Assembly (NCBI RefSeq): GCF_900099605.1
Contig: NZ_FNDK01000006.1
Coordinates: forward strand, 1 to 64,000
Direction: 5' to 3'
Source of the DNA: Alteribacillus persepolensis
Lineage (GTDB): Bacteria > Bacillota > Bacilli > Bacillales > Marinococcaceae
Length of the DNA stretch: 64,000 bases
The notes under the pieces are model-generated. The model ran no database searches. It saw only the letters and a list, made by a program, of their open reading frames with translations, and had not been told where the DNA came from. The translations under genes and the position numbers were made by a program. Shown piece by piece: positions 7,669 through 18,322 of this stretch (position 1 is its first letter; each line of letters starts with the position of its first letter).

Positions 7669-8193
7669 GTGCTAAAACATTTTATGCCAAATGAATACTT
7701 ACCTTCCGTGTTTGATTTAAATCTTGATCATTTACAAAAGCGAAATATTAAAGGAATTATTACCGACTTAGATAATACATTGGTGGAGTGGAATCGGCCA
7801 GAAGCGACACCTGAACTTCTAGACTGGATGTATTTTGTAAAGCAGCAAGGTTTTCAGGTAACCATCGTATCTAATAACAATAAAGCACGTGTCAGTGCGT
7901 TTTGCGAACCAACCGGCATTAAGTTTATTCATTCTGCAAAAAAGCCGATGGCAAAAGCATTCAACAAGGCTTGCAAACAAATGGGGCTGCGTAAAAGTGA
8001 AGTTGTAGTTATTGGAGATCAAGTGATGACTGATGTATTTGGAGGAAACCGAGCCGGCTTCTACACAATATTAGTAGTCCCTGTAGCTGAGTCAGATGGA
8101 GCGTGGACAAAAATTAATCGTAAAGTCGAACGAAGAGTGTTAAAAAGGTTAAAAGGAAAAGGATATATCCACTGGGAGGAGGATTCTAAGTGA
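7669..8193 (+). CDS. yqeG: YqeG family HAD-type phosphatase
   Basis: A 174-residue member of the HAD IIIA subfamily. The catalytic motif DLDNTLVEW places the nucleophile at D33 and the acid/base at D35; TIVSNNN is motif II and VIGDQVMTDVFGGNRAG supplies motif IV. The physiological substrate is not established. A GTG start is chosen because it follows AAAAGGG and gives the B. subtilis N-terminus; an upstream ATG at 7636 or GTG at 7630 lacks a ribosome site. It heads a dense cluster and overlaps yqeH by four bases. Confidence 0.92.
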   Translation: MLKHFMPNEYLPSVFDLNLDHLQKRNIKGIITDLDNTLVEWNRPEATPELLDWMYFVKQQGFQVTIVSNNNKARVSAFCEPTGIKFIHSAKKPMAKAFNKACKQMGLRKSEVVVIGDQVMTDVFGGNRAGFYTILVVPVAESDGAWTKINRKVERRVLKRLKGKGYIHWEEDSK

Positions 8194-9302
8194 ACGAAGA
8201 GAAGTCGTTAATATGTGCAGGATGCGGAGCCCGAATACAAACAGAAGATCCGTCTTCATCTGGTTACGTTCCATCGTCTGCATTAAAAAGAAATGTAATT
8301 ATTTGTCAGCGCTGTTTTCGGCTGAAGCATTATAACGAAGTACAAGATATAGATTTGGATAATACAGATTTTACAGACAAGCTCCACGAGTTAGGAAAGC
8401 GAAATGCATTAATTGTCAAAGTGGTGGATCTCTTTGATTTTGAAGGCAGCTGGATTTCTGGTTTCCATCGCTATATTGGGGAAAATGATGTTATTCTTTT
8501 AGCGAATAAGGTTGATTTGCTTCCAAAGTCAACGAATAAAAACAAGCTCAAAAATTGGATTTACAGAACGGCAAAAGAACATGGTCTTTATGTAAAAGAC
8601 ATTTTGTTTATGAGCGCTGAAAAAAATATCGGTGTTGTCGAAGCTGCTCAGGCGATGGATGCCTATCGGAATGGCAAAGATGTGTATGTAACAGGATGTA
8701 CCAACGTTGGAAAGTCCACGTTCATTAATAAACTAATTCAAGAGTTTGATGGAGATGAAGAGCAGCTGATTACAACGTCTCATTTTCCAGGGACCACACT
8801 GGATACAATTGATTTGCCATTGGATGATGGGAGCAGGTTGTATGACACTCCTGGTATTATGAATAACAAGCAAATGGCTCATTATGTAACGAAGCAAGAT
8901 TTAAAACAGCTTCTCCCTGTAAAAGAAATCAAGCCAAGAATCTTTCAATTAAACAGCCAGCAAACGTTATTTGTAGCCGGTTTTTTGCGTGTGGACTTTT
9001 TGCGAGGGGATCCTAACTCCTTTGTAGCATATTTTGCCAATAACTTGCACATACATCGAACCAAGCAAGAGAAAGCAGAGCAGCTGTACAGCAATCACGC
9101 AGGCGAAATGCTGTCTCCGCCTAGTAAAGAAACGCTGGAGCGAATGCCGGCGTTTGTGAAACACTCATTTAAAATCAAGAAAGAAAAAACAGATATCGTT
9201 ATTTCCGGGTTTGGCTGGATTTCGGTCATTGAGCCTGGAGCAGAAGTAGAGGTTTATGCGCCTGAAGGAGTTGGAGTATCATTGAGAGAGGCGGTTATAT
9301 AA
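8190..9302 (+). CDS. yqeH: Ribosome biogenesis GTPase YqeH
   Basis: This 370-residue circularly permuted GTPase is needed for 30S subunit assembly. A treble-clef zinc motif lies at residues ~9-45 (CAGCG ... CQRCFRLKHY). The G motifs occur in permuted order: NKVD (G4), then GCTNVGKS (G1), then DTPG (G3). A C-terminal domain thought to bind RNA or protein follows. The GTG start overlaps yqeG, and the stop TAATG contains the aroE start. Length and order match B. subtilis. Confidence 0.96.
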   Translation: MNEEKSLICAGCGARIQTEDPSSSGYVPSSALKRNVIICQRCFRLKHYNEVQDIDLDNTDFTDKLHELGKRNALIVKVVDLFDFEGSWISGFHRYIGENDVILLANKVDLLPKSTNKNKLKNWIYRTAKEHGLYVKDILFMSAEKNIGVVEAAQAMDAYRNGKDVYVTGCTNVGKSTFINKLIQEFDGDEEQLITTSHFPGTTLDTIDLPLDDGSRLYDTPGIMNNKQMAHYVTKQDLKQLLPVKEIKPRIFQLNSQQTLFVAGFLRVDFLRGDPNSFVAYFANNLHIHRTKQEKAEQLYSNHAGEMLSPPSKETLERMPAFVKHSFKIKKEKTDIVISGFGWISVIEPGAEVEVYAPEGVGVSLREAVI

Positions 9303-10153
9303 TGGGGGATTATCTACTAAAAGCCGAGAAATTGTTTGGGGTTATTGGACATCCAATCGGACATTCTATGTCCCCTGCTATACATAATGATCAGTTTCAA
9401 CATCAAGGGCTTCCTTACTTTTATCATGCGTTTGATGTGGACTCTCTCGATTTAAAACATGCGATTGAGGGAATGAAAAGACTTGGTGTATCAGGATTTA
9501 ACGTAACGGTTCCACACAAAGTAGAGGTCATGCAATATTTAGATGATATTGAAGATGATGCACAAACGATTGGGGCGGTAAATACTGTTGTTAGTCAAGA
9601 TGGAAGACTGATTGGATATAATACGGACGGCAAAGGATATTTAACCTCATTATTACAAACAGTCGGCGAGAAATTACATGATAACCGGGTGCTTGTCATT
9701 GGTGCAGGAGGAGCTGCTCGTGCTGTTATTACAGCGCTGAACAATTATGGCGTCAAACAATTGGCTGTGACAAACCGGACACCATCAAAGGCTGAAACGA
9801 TAAAAGATAGAGTGAATCCGACCATGCGCATCATGGAAATGAATGAGGCCAAAGATAAGTTGGATCAATTTGACGTTATTATTAATACAACTTCTGTTGG
9901 AATGCCTCCGCAGCAAGACAACGTACCTTTAGAAGTGACGGCTCTAAAAGACAATGCTTTGTTAAGCGACTTGATTTACAATCCACTGGAGACAAAGTGG
10001 TTGCAACAAGGAAAAAGTTACGGGGCACAAACATTAAATGGAATTGGGATGTTTGTTGGGCAAGGGGCTGTAGCCTTTGAATTGTGGACAGGCATTTGGC
10101 CGGACACAGAAAGAATGACAGAAGTGGTGTTAGACCAGCTTAGGAGGAAATAA
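9302..10153 (+). CDS. aroE: Shikimate dehydrogenase (NADP+)
   Basis: This 283-residue enzyme reduces 3-dehydroshikimate to shikimate in aromatic amino acid synthesis. GHPIGHSMSPAIHN binds shikimate and NVTVPHK supplies the catalytic lysine. GAGGAARA is the nucleotide loop, NRTPSKAE lies in the NADP-binding region, and NTDGKG carries the conserved aspartate. The start overlaps the yqeH stop by one base. Its place among ribosome genes is the usual one in Bacillus. Confidence 0.96.
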   Translation: MGDYLLKAEKLFGVIGHPIGHSMSPAIHNDQFQHQGLPYFYHAFDVDSLDLKHAIEGMKRLGVSGFNVTVPHKVEVMQYLDDIEDDAQTIGAVNTVVSQDGRLIGYNTDGKGYLTSLLQTVGEKLHDNRVLVIGAGGAARAVITALNNYGVKQLAVTNRTPSKAETIKDRVNPTMRIMEMNEAKDKLDQFDVIINTTSVGMPPQQDNVPLEVTALKDNALLSDLIYNPLETKWLQQGKSYGAQTLNGIGMFVGQGAVAFELWTGIWPDTERMTEVVLDQLRRK

Positions 10154-10154
10154 C

Positions 10155-10445
10155 ATGTTGACTGGAAAACAAAAACGGTATTTGCGCAGCAAAACACACT
10201 CGTTAAAGCCTGTTTTTCAAGTAGGAAAAGCAGGGGTAAATGAAAACTTAATAAAACAAACCGAAGATGTCTTGGAAGCAAGAGAGTTGATAAAAATCAA
10301 CATACTGCAAAATTGTGCATACGATAAACACACGATTGCAGAAGAACTGGCGAGTGGTGCTGATGCACATGTCGTGCAAATTATTGGAAATACAATTGTT
10401 CTATATAAAGAATCGCAAGAAAGTAAGCAAATAGAATTGCCTTAA
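10155..10445 (+). CDS. yhbY: YhbY/CRS1 family RNA-binding protein (YqeI)
   Basis: A 96-residue single CRM domain. The signature is LKPVFQVGKAGVNENLIKQ followed by ELIKINILQN, with the GxxG-like loop typical of YhbY. Relatives associate with pre-50S ribosomal particles. It starts two bases after the aroE stop behind AGGAGG. Confidence 0.93.
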   Translation: MLTGKQKRYLRSKTHSLKPVFQVGKAGVNENLIKQTEDVLEARELIKINILQNCAYDKHTIAEELASGADAHVVQIIGNTIVLYKESQESKQIELP

Positions 10446-10464
10446 CACAAAAAGGAGAAAGAAC

Positions 10465-11043
10465 GTGATGACAAAAATAGGTCTGTTAGGCGGGACATTT
10501 AATCCTCCCCATACAGCTCACTTGGTTATTGCGCAAGAAGCGTTAATGACGTTAGGATTGAGTGAAGTGTGGTTTATACCTGTACACACACCGCCGCATA
10601 AGACGAGAGAGCAAATGGCTTCTCCGGAGGAACGCTTTATTATGACACAAAAAGCAACGCAGCATAACGATAAGTTCAACGTTTCAGATATTGAACTGAC
10701 ACGAAAAGGACCGTCTTATACAATTGAAACAGTAAAGACGTTAAAAAAACAAACAACAGATACGGAATTTTATTTTATTATTGGCGGCGACATGGCGGAG
10801 CAGCTGGACCGTTGGAAAGATATTCACGAGCTGAAAAGCATGGTAACTTTTGTCATTGCAGACCGCCCAGGTTTTTCCAGTCACTCTGCTCACAGGGAAA
10901 ATGAAAGTGTTCATGTTCACGTTCCGCAGATGGATATTTCTTCTACCATGATTCGAAAACGGTATGCAGCAGGAAAAAACATTCGCTACTATGTTGCAGA
11001 TGAAGTATGGCGGTTTATAAAGGAGAGAGATCTCTATGGATAA
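10465..11043 (+). CDS. nadD: Nicotinate-nucleotide adenylyltransferase
   Basis: NadD adenylates nicotinate mononucleotide to deamido-NAD, an essential step in NAD synthesis. The ~191-residue protein has GGTFNPPHTAHLVIAQEA, containing the HxxH phosphate-binding site, and the ISSTMIRKR motif near the C-terminus. GTG at 10465 and ATG at 10468 are both possible; AAAGGAG is 7 bases from the GTG. It overlaps yqeK by eight bases. Confidence 0.95.
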   Translation: MMTKIGLLGGTFNPPHTAHLVIAQEALMTLGLSEVWFIPVHTPPHKTREQMASPEERFIMTQKATQHNDKFNVSDIELTRKGPSYTIETVKTLKKQTTDTEFYFIIGGDMAEQLDRWKDIHELKSMVTFVIADRPGFSSHSAHRENESVHVHVPQMDISSTMIRKRYAAGKNIRYYVADEVWRFIKERDLYG

Positions 11044-11623
11044 AACAGCAGCATTAGAAATAGTCAAACCACATCTAACAGAACACCGCTATATTCATAC
11101 TGTTGGTGTGATGGAAACAGCGGTTTACCTTGCAGATAAAATAGGAAACCTTCATCAAAATGAAGTGGAATTAGCAGCTATTTTCCATGATTATGCAAAG
11201 TTCCGTGATAAAGAGGAAATGAGAAGCATTATCCGTCAACAAGAATACGATAAAAAGTTTATTGATTATGGTGATGAACTGCTTCATGCCCCAGCTGGTG
11301 CATATTTGGTGAAAACGGAAATTGGGATTGATAATGAAGAGATATTGTCGGCGATTTTTTGGCATACTACAGGTAAAGAAGATATGAACAATCTTGAGAA
11401 AGTATTGTTTCTTGCTGACTATATCGAGCCAAATCGTATTTTCCCTGGAGTGGAAGAAGTTCGCCGCACTGCTGATGAAAATATTGATGAAGCGGTAGTG
11501 ATGGCGCTAAGAAACACCATTACGTTTCTTATGAAAAAACAACAAAGCGTTTTTCCAAAAACGCTTTATGCTTACAATGACATGGTTTATAAAATAAAAC
11601 GCAAAGCAAATAGAGGAGGATGA
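11036..11623 (+). CDS. yqeK: YqeK family HD-domain hydrolase (symmetrical Ap4A hydrolase)
   Basis: A 195-residue HD-superfamily protein. Metal ligands are seen in HRYIHTVGV, the central AAIFHDYAK (the HD pair), ELLHAPAG, IFWHTTG and LADYIEPNR. Bacillota YqeK proteins hydrolyse diadenosine tetraphosphate to two ADP, so the assignment follows family knowledge. Its start lies within the nadD end and its stop overlaps the rsfS start. Confidence 0.92.
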   Translation: MDKTAALEIVKPHLTEHRYIHTVGVMETAVYLADKIGNLHQNEVELAAIFHDYAKFRDKEEMRSIIRQQEYDKKFIDYGDELLHAPAGAYLVKTEIGIDNEEILSAIFWHTTGKEDMNNLEKVLFLADYIEPNRIFPGVEEVRRTADENIDEAVVMALRNTITFLMKKQQSVFPKTLYAYNDMVYKIKRKANRGG

Positions 11624-11985
11624 TGCAAAACATGCAAGGAAATGCATTGTTAGAACTTGCAGCTAAAGCAGCTGATGAAAAGAAAGCAGAGCAGCTAGTT
11701 GCTCTGGACATGAGAGGGATTTCATTAATTGCTGATTATTTTTTAATTGGCCATGGCAATTCGCATAAACAGGTACAGTCCATTGCCCGGGAAATAAAAA
11801 ACAAAGCTCAAGAAGAAGGACAAGACGTCAAGCGCTTGGAAGGTTTTGATGAAGCAAAGTGGGTATTAATTGATTTGGGTGACATCATTGTTCATATTTT
11901 CCATAAAGATGAAAGACACTACTATAATTTAGAAAAACTTTGGGGCGATGCTTCGCAAGTCGAGTTAGAGGCTGTGTTGTCGTAG
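11620..11985 (+). CDS. rsfS: Ribosomal silencing factor RsfS
   Basis: This ~118-121-residue protein binds L14 on the 50S subunit and blocks subunit joining when nutrients are short. Conserved: ALDMRGISLIADYFLIGHGNS, VKRLEGFDEAKWVLIDLGDIIVHIFHKDERHYYNLEKLWGDA. Three in-frame ATGs (11620, 11623, 11632) crowd behind GAGGAGG; family alignment favours one of the latter two. Confidence 0.95.
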   Translation: MMQNMQGNALLELAAKAADEKKAEQLVALDMRGISLIADYFLIGHGNSHKQVQSIAREIKNKAQEEGQDVKRLEGFDEAKWVLIDLGDIIVHIFHKDERHYYNLEKLWGDASQVELEAVLS

Positions 11986-11986
11986 C

Positions 11987-12796
11987 ATGACAACGTATAA
12001 GCATTTTGCAAGCCTCTATGATGATTTAATGGAGAATGCTCCATATGAAGAGTGGAGCCGCTGGCTATTGGAAGCCATTGATGAATATGCGAACTCGCCT
12101 TATCCGAAAATATTAGATGTAGGCTGTGGTACTGGAACAATTTTGTCTCATTTGTTAACAAAAGGATATGACGTACAAGGCATTGACCGTTCAGAGAATA
12201 TGCTTGCTGTAGCTCAGCACAAGCTGAATAAACAAGGATTTCATCCGTTATTGCTGTGTCAGGACATGCGTTACTTAGAGCTGACCAGCAGCTATGAGGT
12301 CATATATCTGTTTTGTGATACATTGAATTATCTTGTGACCGAAGAAGACATTCTTCAAGCCTTTCGTTCTTGTTATCAACATCTTGATGAAGGCGGACTG
12401 CTCGTTTTCGATGTTCATTCTATGAACTATGTGGAAAACACGTTACAAGGTGTATCCTTTGCGGATGCTGCTGAGAACGTGTCGTATATTTGGAATACAT
12501 TCGCCGGTCAAGCTCGTGGAGAGGTAGAACAGGAATTGACGTTTTTTGTTGAACGGGAAGAGGCGCTCTATGAACGATTTGATGAATATCATCTTCAGCG
12601 TACTTTCCCTGTGGAACATTATAAAGCGTGGCTGTCTGAATCAAGCTTTATAACATTGGGTGTTTTTGCCGACTTTTCATTTCATCCTCCGGATGAAGAT
12701 AGCGATCGAGTTTTTTTTGTTGCAAAAAAACTTTCCAATCATAAGAAAAAAGGATACAATAAAAAGACGGGCAACCCGTCTTTTTATAAAAGGTAA
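11987..12796 (+). CDS. yqeM: YqeM, SAM-dependent class I methyltransferase
   Basis: A 269-residue predicted methyltransferase. Motif I is ILDVGCGTGTIL (residues ~42-53) and the acidic motif II follows at QGIDRSENML. Target unknown. It starts one base after rsfS. The C-terminal ~20 residues, rich in lysine, are encoded across the terminator hairpin, so the tail is probably a recent extension or of little importance. Confidence 0.9.
   Translation: MTTYKHFASLYDDLMENAPYEEWSRWLLEAIDEYANSPYPKILDVGCGTGTILSHLLTKGYDVQGIDRSENMLAVAQHKLNKQGFHPLLLCQDMRYLELTSSYEVIYLFCDTLNYLVTEEDILQAFRSCYQHLDEGGLLVFDVHSMNYVENTLQGVSFADAAENVSYIWNTFAGQARGEVEQELTFFVEREEALYERFDEYHLQRTFPVEHYKAWLSESSFITLGVFADFSFHPPDEDSDRVFFVAKKLSNHKKKGYNKKTGNPSFYKR
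12761..12786 (+). terminator. Terminator of the yqeG-yqeM cluster
   Basis: A perfect 11-bp stem AAAAAGACGGG/CCCGTCTTTTT with a 3-base loop, followed by more T. It lies inside the yqeM coding end, ten bases before the stop codon. Confidence 0.9.
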
Positions 12797-12821
12797 GAAA
12801 GTATAAAAGTTGGCGTTTTTC

Positions 12822-12972
12822 ATGTCTGGCTCAAGCGTCCACCCGTTTAGGCGCACACGACGTGGCGGTTTAGCTGAACGTCCTCTGTCTGCCCTTTCGA
12901 CTCCAGGTCACAGGCGACCCTGCACGAAAGGTCCAGAACCTGTTGCGGCTTTCCGGGGGCGTTTGAACCTTT
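12822..12972. repeat. GC-rich structured intergenic element
   Basis: This ~150-bp stretch is clearly richer in G+C than its surroundings. Its ends form imperfect inverted repeats (GGCTCAAGCGTCCACCC at 12828-12844 against the complement of 12954-12969). An inner perfect 7-bp stem pairs CCTTTCG (12893-12899) with CGAAAGG (12925-12931). It lies between convergent yqeM and comER. Similar TGTCTGGCTC...-type intergenic repeats occur in many copies in other Bacillaceae genomes. No second copy is in this window. Confidence 0.6.
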
Positions 12973-12981
12973 ATTATGTGA

Positions 12982-13815
12982 TTAATGTTTTAATACACCA
13001 AGCGCTTTTTTCATTTCTTTTTTATCGTCTGCAAACTTTTGATGTGTTTGTTGAACGACTTCTTCAAACATCCCCTCGCTGTATTTATCTAACACTTTTA
13101 ACCCTTCTCCGGTTATCCCGCCAGGAACATTAACTTTTTCCCTAAGACTTCTTAAGTCGTAGTGGCCTTGCTGCAGCAGATATCCATAGGCGATTAACAT
13201 CTTTTCTGCAAGTTGTTCGGCGTCATTTAGAGAAATAGATGTTTCTGTCACAGCAGAGTAGATGAATCGTTCTACTAAGAAGCTGATAAACGCTGGACCG
13301 CAGCTGACAATATCGCTTGAGATGCGTAAAACGTCATCAGAAACAGTAACTGGATCAGAGAAGGAACGAAGCCACTGTTGGAAGGAATGCCGCTCTGCTT
13401 CTTTCCAATTTTCCCCAAAAGTTAAAAGCAGCGGTCCTTTGCCTGTTTTATTCACAATGCTCGGCACCGTTCTGACGACTCTCCGAACTGGGAATACTTC
13501 TAAATCGTCCAGCTTAACTGGGCTTGTAATCGTAGCTAAAATATGATCTTCTCGCAAATGGTGTTTTAAATCATCAAGAATGTCTTTATATTGTCCAGGC
13601 CGAATACACAGGAAGACAACATCTGTTTTTTGCAGTAATTCGGGTAAACTGCTTGCTATATTTAATTGTGGAAAACTTTCTTTGAAATGATAACTTTTTT
13701 CTGTTGTACGATTGAAAATGTACATGTCTTTTGCCTCAATACCACCACGTTCCATCATGACTTCTGCGAGCATCCCACCCATGTTGCCGATACCAACAAT
13801 ACCTATGTTTTTCAT
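12982..13815 (-). CDS. comER: ComER, pyrroline-5-carboxylate reductase-like protein
   Basis: A 277-residue NAD(P)-binding protein of the ProC family. The nucleotide loop is IGIVGIGNMGGMLAEVM, and GPAFISFLVER and NVPGGITGEGLKVL match the dimerisation/active-site part of P5C reductases. In B. subtilis comER lies divergent to comEA, as here, and influences sporulation and biofilm onset rather than DNA uptake itself. Start at 13815, behind AGGGAGG; an in-frame ATG ten codons upstream is less likely. Confidence 0.92.
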   Translation of the reverse strand: MKNIGIVGIGNMGGMLAEVMMERGGIEAKDMYIFNRTTEKSYHFKESFPQLNIASSLPELLQKTDVVFLCIRPGQYKDILDDLKHHLREDHILATITSPVKLDDLEVFPVRRVVRTVPSIVNKTGKGPLLLTFGENWKEAERHSFQQWLRSFSDPVTVSDDVLRISSDIVSCGPAFISFLVERFIYSAVTETSISLNDAEQLAEKMLIAYGYLLQQGHYDLRSLREKVNVPGGITGEGLKVLDKYSEGMFEEVVQQTHQKFADDKKEMKKALGVLKH

Positions 13816-13915
13816 GCAGGAATCCCTCCCTGATTTTCCGTTCATAAAATCACTTCCCCATTCAATGTGTATGCCTGAACGATAATAATCATGCTATGAG
13901 AAAGGAGTCATGTTG

Positions 13916-14539
13916 ATGTTCTCTAAACATCCGCTGTTTTTGTCATTAGGAGGCATTGTGCTGGTGTTTTCAGTAATTTTTATTGTGTTTTACGCAAAAC
14001 ATAACCAGACAGATAGTATTCAAACGGGTGACCTCTTAGAAGATGAATTTTTTCAAGAGCATGCTGAAGAATATTCAGAAGTTTCTACCGAACATTCAGA
14101 GCAAGAAGAAGCAGAAATGAAGTTGCTTGTTGATGTGAAAGGGGCAGTGAAGCACCCAGGGGTGTATGAGTTAGAAGCTGATAACAGAGTAATGGATGCT
14201 GTCGACGCTGCTGGCGGTCTAATGGATAATAGTGATGAAGCTCAGGTAAACTTTGCAGAACGCATTTATGATGAGATGGTTATTTATGTCCCAGTCAAAG
14301 GGGAAAATCCAACGCCAGCAGCAATAAGTGCTGCCCCGGATGACGATAAATTACGGTTAAATAGTGCCGGGGCAGCAGACTTGGAGCAGCTGCCTGGGAT
14401 TGGGCCAAAAAAAGCAGAAGCCATTATTTCTTACCGAGAAGAACATGGAGATTTTCAACAGGTGGAAGATTTATTACATGTATCAGGAATCGGAGAAAAA
14501 TCATTAGAACAGTTAAAAGAAGAAGTCAGGGTGGATTAG
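13916..14539 (+). CDS. comEA: Competence protein ComEA, membrane DNA receptor
   Basis: A 207-residue exported DNA-binding protein. One membrane helix (residues ~6-27) anchors it, an acidic linker follows, then a SLBB-like domain (LLVDVKGAVKHPGVYEL), and at the C-terminus a double helix-hairpin-helix (LNSAGAADLEQLPGIGPKKAEAII, then LLHVSGIGEKSLEQL) that binds incoming double-stranded DNA. Of two near ATGs, the one at 13916 is eight bases from AAAGGAG. comEC lies downstream, but metY intervenes. Confidence 0.95.
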   Translation: MFSKHPLFLSLGGIVLVFSVIFIVFYAKHNQTDSIQTGDLLEDEFFQEHAEEYSEVSTEHSEQEEAEMKLLVDVKGAVKHPGVYELEADNRVMDAVDAAGGLMDNSDEAQVNFAERIYDEMVIYVPVKGENPTPAAISAAPDDDKLRLNSAGAADLEQLPGIGPKKAEAIISYREEHGDFQQVEDLLHVSGIGEKSLEQLKEEVRVD

Positions 14540-14583
14540 GAAGGGATTTTTGTTTAAAATATTTTTAATTTTTGATAATGTAA

Positions 14584-15897
<1,314 letters not shown>

Positions 15898-15904
15898 GAA
15901 AAAC

Positions 15905-15932
15905 GGGGCGGAGCAGTTTCCGCCCTATATTT
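15905..15932 (+). terminator. Possible weak terminator after metY
   Basis: GGGCGGA (15906-15912) pairs with TCCGCCC (15919-15925), followed by TATATTT. The T-run is poor, so readthrough into comEC is likely. Confidence 0.4.
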
Positions 15933-15973
15933 AACATATATGCACATAAGCGGCCCCATATTTTGCGATAGGT

Positions 15974-18322
15974 GTGATGCCTTTGTACAAACACAGTTTG
16001 ACATGGCTTTTAGGCCCGCTTGCAAGTACAAGTCTGGCAATAAGCGATTTTTCTTCCGGGTCCATGCTGTTTTTGTGTATGGTTGTTCTCTATTACTTCT
16101 GTTTTGTTCGACATCGTCAAACCGCTATTTTTGTAACGCTGATCAGTATTTTATTATTTGTCCGTACAGAAATGGTGATCATGTCAAATGAAACGATGTT
16201 AACAGGCGGAGAGTCTGTGGTAACAGGAACAGTCGTAGATGGACCGTTGCGAGACGGCAGCCAAGCGGACATGACAATGCGCCTGTCTCACGGCGAATCA
16301 TTGCTCGTACGCATTTCGCTTGAGGAACGTACCGATGTTGAAAAGCTTCAAACACTTTCTCCCGCTGCATTTTGCCACGTAAACGGACAGCTTACCTCCC
16401 CTCATCCTTCAAGTAATTTCTACGCATTTGATTATTCCCATTACTTAAACACACAAGGTATCCACTGGATTTTAGAAACGAGCCTCCGCGATTTGTCGTG
16501 CCGTACAGGCAGCAGTTGGTATCCATCAGATATCATAAAAAAATGGCGTCATGCCGGCATTCAAAAAATACAAACTGCTTTTAATCATGAACTGCAAGGC
16601 ATTGCGGCTGCACTTATTTTTGGAGAGCGGCATTTGCTCGATACAACGGTTGAAGAAGCCTATCAACAGCTCGGCCTCATTCACTTATTAGCTGTATCGG
16701 GTCTGCATGTGGGGCTTATATCTGGCAGCTTGTACTACCTTTTACTTCGCTGCGGGGTGACGAAAGAAACGGCAGAAAATATACTGCTTATTATCCTGCC
16801 GGTGTATATCATTTTAGCCGGTGCTGCTCCGTCTGTTGTAAGAGCAGCGTCAATGGTAATGTTGTATATACTTTTAAAGAAATGGAAGAAACACCATTAT
16901 GCATTGGACGTGCTTGTATTTTTTGCATTATGTTTGTTGTTCTACTCCCCCTACTACTTGGTACACGTTGGATTTCAGCTTTCATTTATCGTGAGCGCTG
17001 CTCTTTTATTGTCGGGACAGGTTATCCAAAAAACTCCCCGCGTGTTGATAAGTTTGACGATTACTGGCATCGCTCAAATAGCAGCACTGCCAATTATTTT
17101 ATATCATTTTTATGAATTTTCTCTGCTTAGTTTAGTGTTCAACTTCTTCTTTATTCCATTTATTTCATTTGTCGTACTGCCTTCCGTTTTTATACTGTAT
17201 TTTTCCTTCTTGTTGCTGCCAGAAGTGGCTGAAGTCCTTTCCATTCCTCTCTCGCTTATAGTAGAACACACCCATTCCCTCTTGCTTGCCGCGGCGCAGT
17301 GGAAGGCGTTTCAACTTATTTTGGGAAAGCCTTCAATATTCATTTCCGCCGGTTTAGCTTTTTCTGCTTTATGGTTATTTTATCGATTTGACCGGTACAG
17401 GTATCATAAAAAAGCAGTGCTGCCTGGTGTGTTATGGATGGCGGTGCTTGGCGTGCAGTGGATAGAGCCTTTTTTTGATAAATATGGATATGTTACGTTT
17501 CTTGATGTGGGACAAGGAGACAGTATTGTAATCGAATTACCTTTCAGGCAAGCAGTATATGTCATTGATACAGGCGGTGCTATTTCATATGAACAAGAGG
17601 CGTGGGAAGAGAGAAAGGTACCGTATAATCCCGGAAAGAGTGTGGTAGTTCCTTATCTTAAAGCGAAGGGAATATCAACTATTGATAAATTGATCATTAC
17701 ACATGGACATGTCGATCATTATGGCGGAGTATTAGCTGTAGCAGATAATATAGTTGTTCGTCAAGTGATGTATGGACATGGACGTGCGTTTTCTGAAGAA
17801 GAGCAGGAATTATTGTCTAACATCCATCATCAGAATATTCCGATACAGTTTGTGAAACAAGGAGATGGATGGAAAGAGAGAAGCGCCGTTTTTCACGTAT
17901 TATCTCCAAAAGGGACAGAAGAAAGTGGCAATCATCGTTCTATTGTATTAAAAGCAGCATTTGGTGGAGTGACGTGGCTGTTTACAGGGGACTTGGAGAA
18001 AGAAGGCGAGCATACGCTGCTTGAGACATTTCCGTCTCTAAAAGCAGATATGATAAAAATTGCCCACCATGGAAGCAGCACTTCAACAACGGAGCCGTTT
18101 ATATCTCAAGTACAGCCAAAAATGGCTTTTATTACTGCAGGCAGATGTAATCATTTTGGACATCCTCATACAGAAACCATTAATACGTTACAAGCACATC
18201 GCATCAAAACGTTTCGAACTGATACACAAGGAGCGATTAAAGTAACATTTGACAACCACGCTCCTGTTCATCTTGAGCATAAACGCAGCGCCAATGATGC
18301 ACCCATAGATGAGTGTAAATAA
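15974..18322 (+). CDS. comEC: ComEC/Rec2 DNA uptake channel protein
   Basis: A ~782-residue polytopic protein that passes single-stranded DNA through the membrane during transformation. N-terminal helices and an OB-like extracellular part come first; the competence domain (GLIHLLAVSGLHVGLI) with many helices follows. A C-terminal metallo-beta-lactamase-like domain contains FLDVGQGDSIVIEL, THGHVDHYGG and KIAHHGSSTSTT. The GTG/ATG pair at 15974/15977 lacks a strong ribosome site; a stop at 15947 limits extension. Full length, no frameshift. Confidence 0.94.
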   Translation: MMPLYKHSLTWLLGPLASTSLAISDFSSGSMLFLCMVVLYYFCFVRHRQTAIFVTLISILLFVRTEMVIMSNETMLTGGESVVTGTVVDGPLRDGSQADMTMRLSHGESLLVRISLEERTDVEKLQTLSPAAFCHVNGQLTSPHPSSNFYAFDYSHYLNTQGIHWILETSLRDLSCRTGSSWYPSDIIKKWRHAGIQKIQTAFNHELQGIAAALIFGERHLLDTTVEEAYQQLGLIHLLAVSGLHVGLISGSLYYLLLRCGVTKETAENILLIILPVYIILAGAAPSVVRAASMVMLYILLKKWKKHHYALDVLVFFALCLLFYSPYYLVHVGFQLSFIVSAALLLSGQVIQKTPRVLISLTITGIAQIAALPIILYHFYEFSLLSLVFNFFFIPFISFVVLPSVFILYFSFLLLPEVAEVLSIPLSLIVEHTHSLLLAAAQWKAFQLILGKPSIFISAGLAFSALWLFYRFDRYRYHKKAVLPGVLWMAVLGVQWIEPFFDKYGYVTFLDVGQGDSIVIELPFRQAVYVIDTGGAISYEQEAWEERKVPYNPGKSVVVPYLKAKGISTIDKLIITHGHVDHYGGVLAVADNIVVRQVMYGHGRAFSEEEQELLSNIHHQNIPIQFVKQGDGWKERSAVFHVLSPKGTEESGNHRSIVLKAAFGGVTWLFTGDLEKEGEHTLLETFPSLKADMIKIAHHGSSTSTTEPFISQVQPKMAFITAGRCNHFGHPHTETINTLQAHRIKTFRTDTQGAIKVTFDNHAPVHLEHKRSANDAPIDECK

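Noticed and set aside
12810-13133. 107-codon frame over the GC-rich repeat and the comER end
   Set aside because: Its length comes from the GC-rich element; half of it is antisense to comER.
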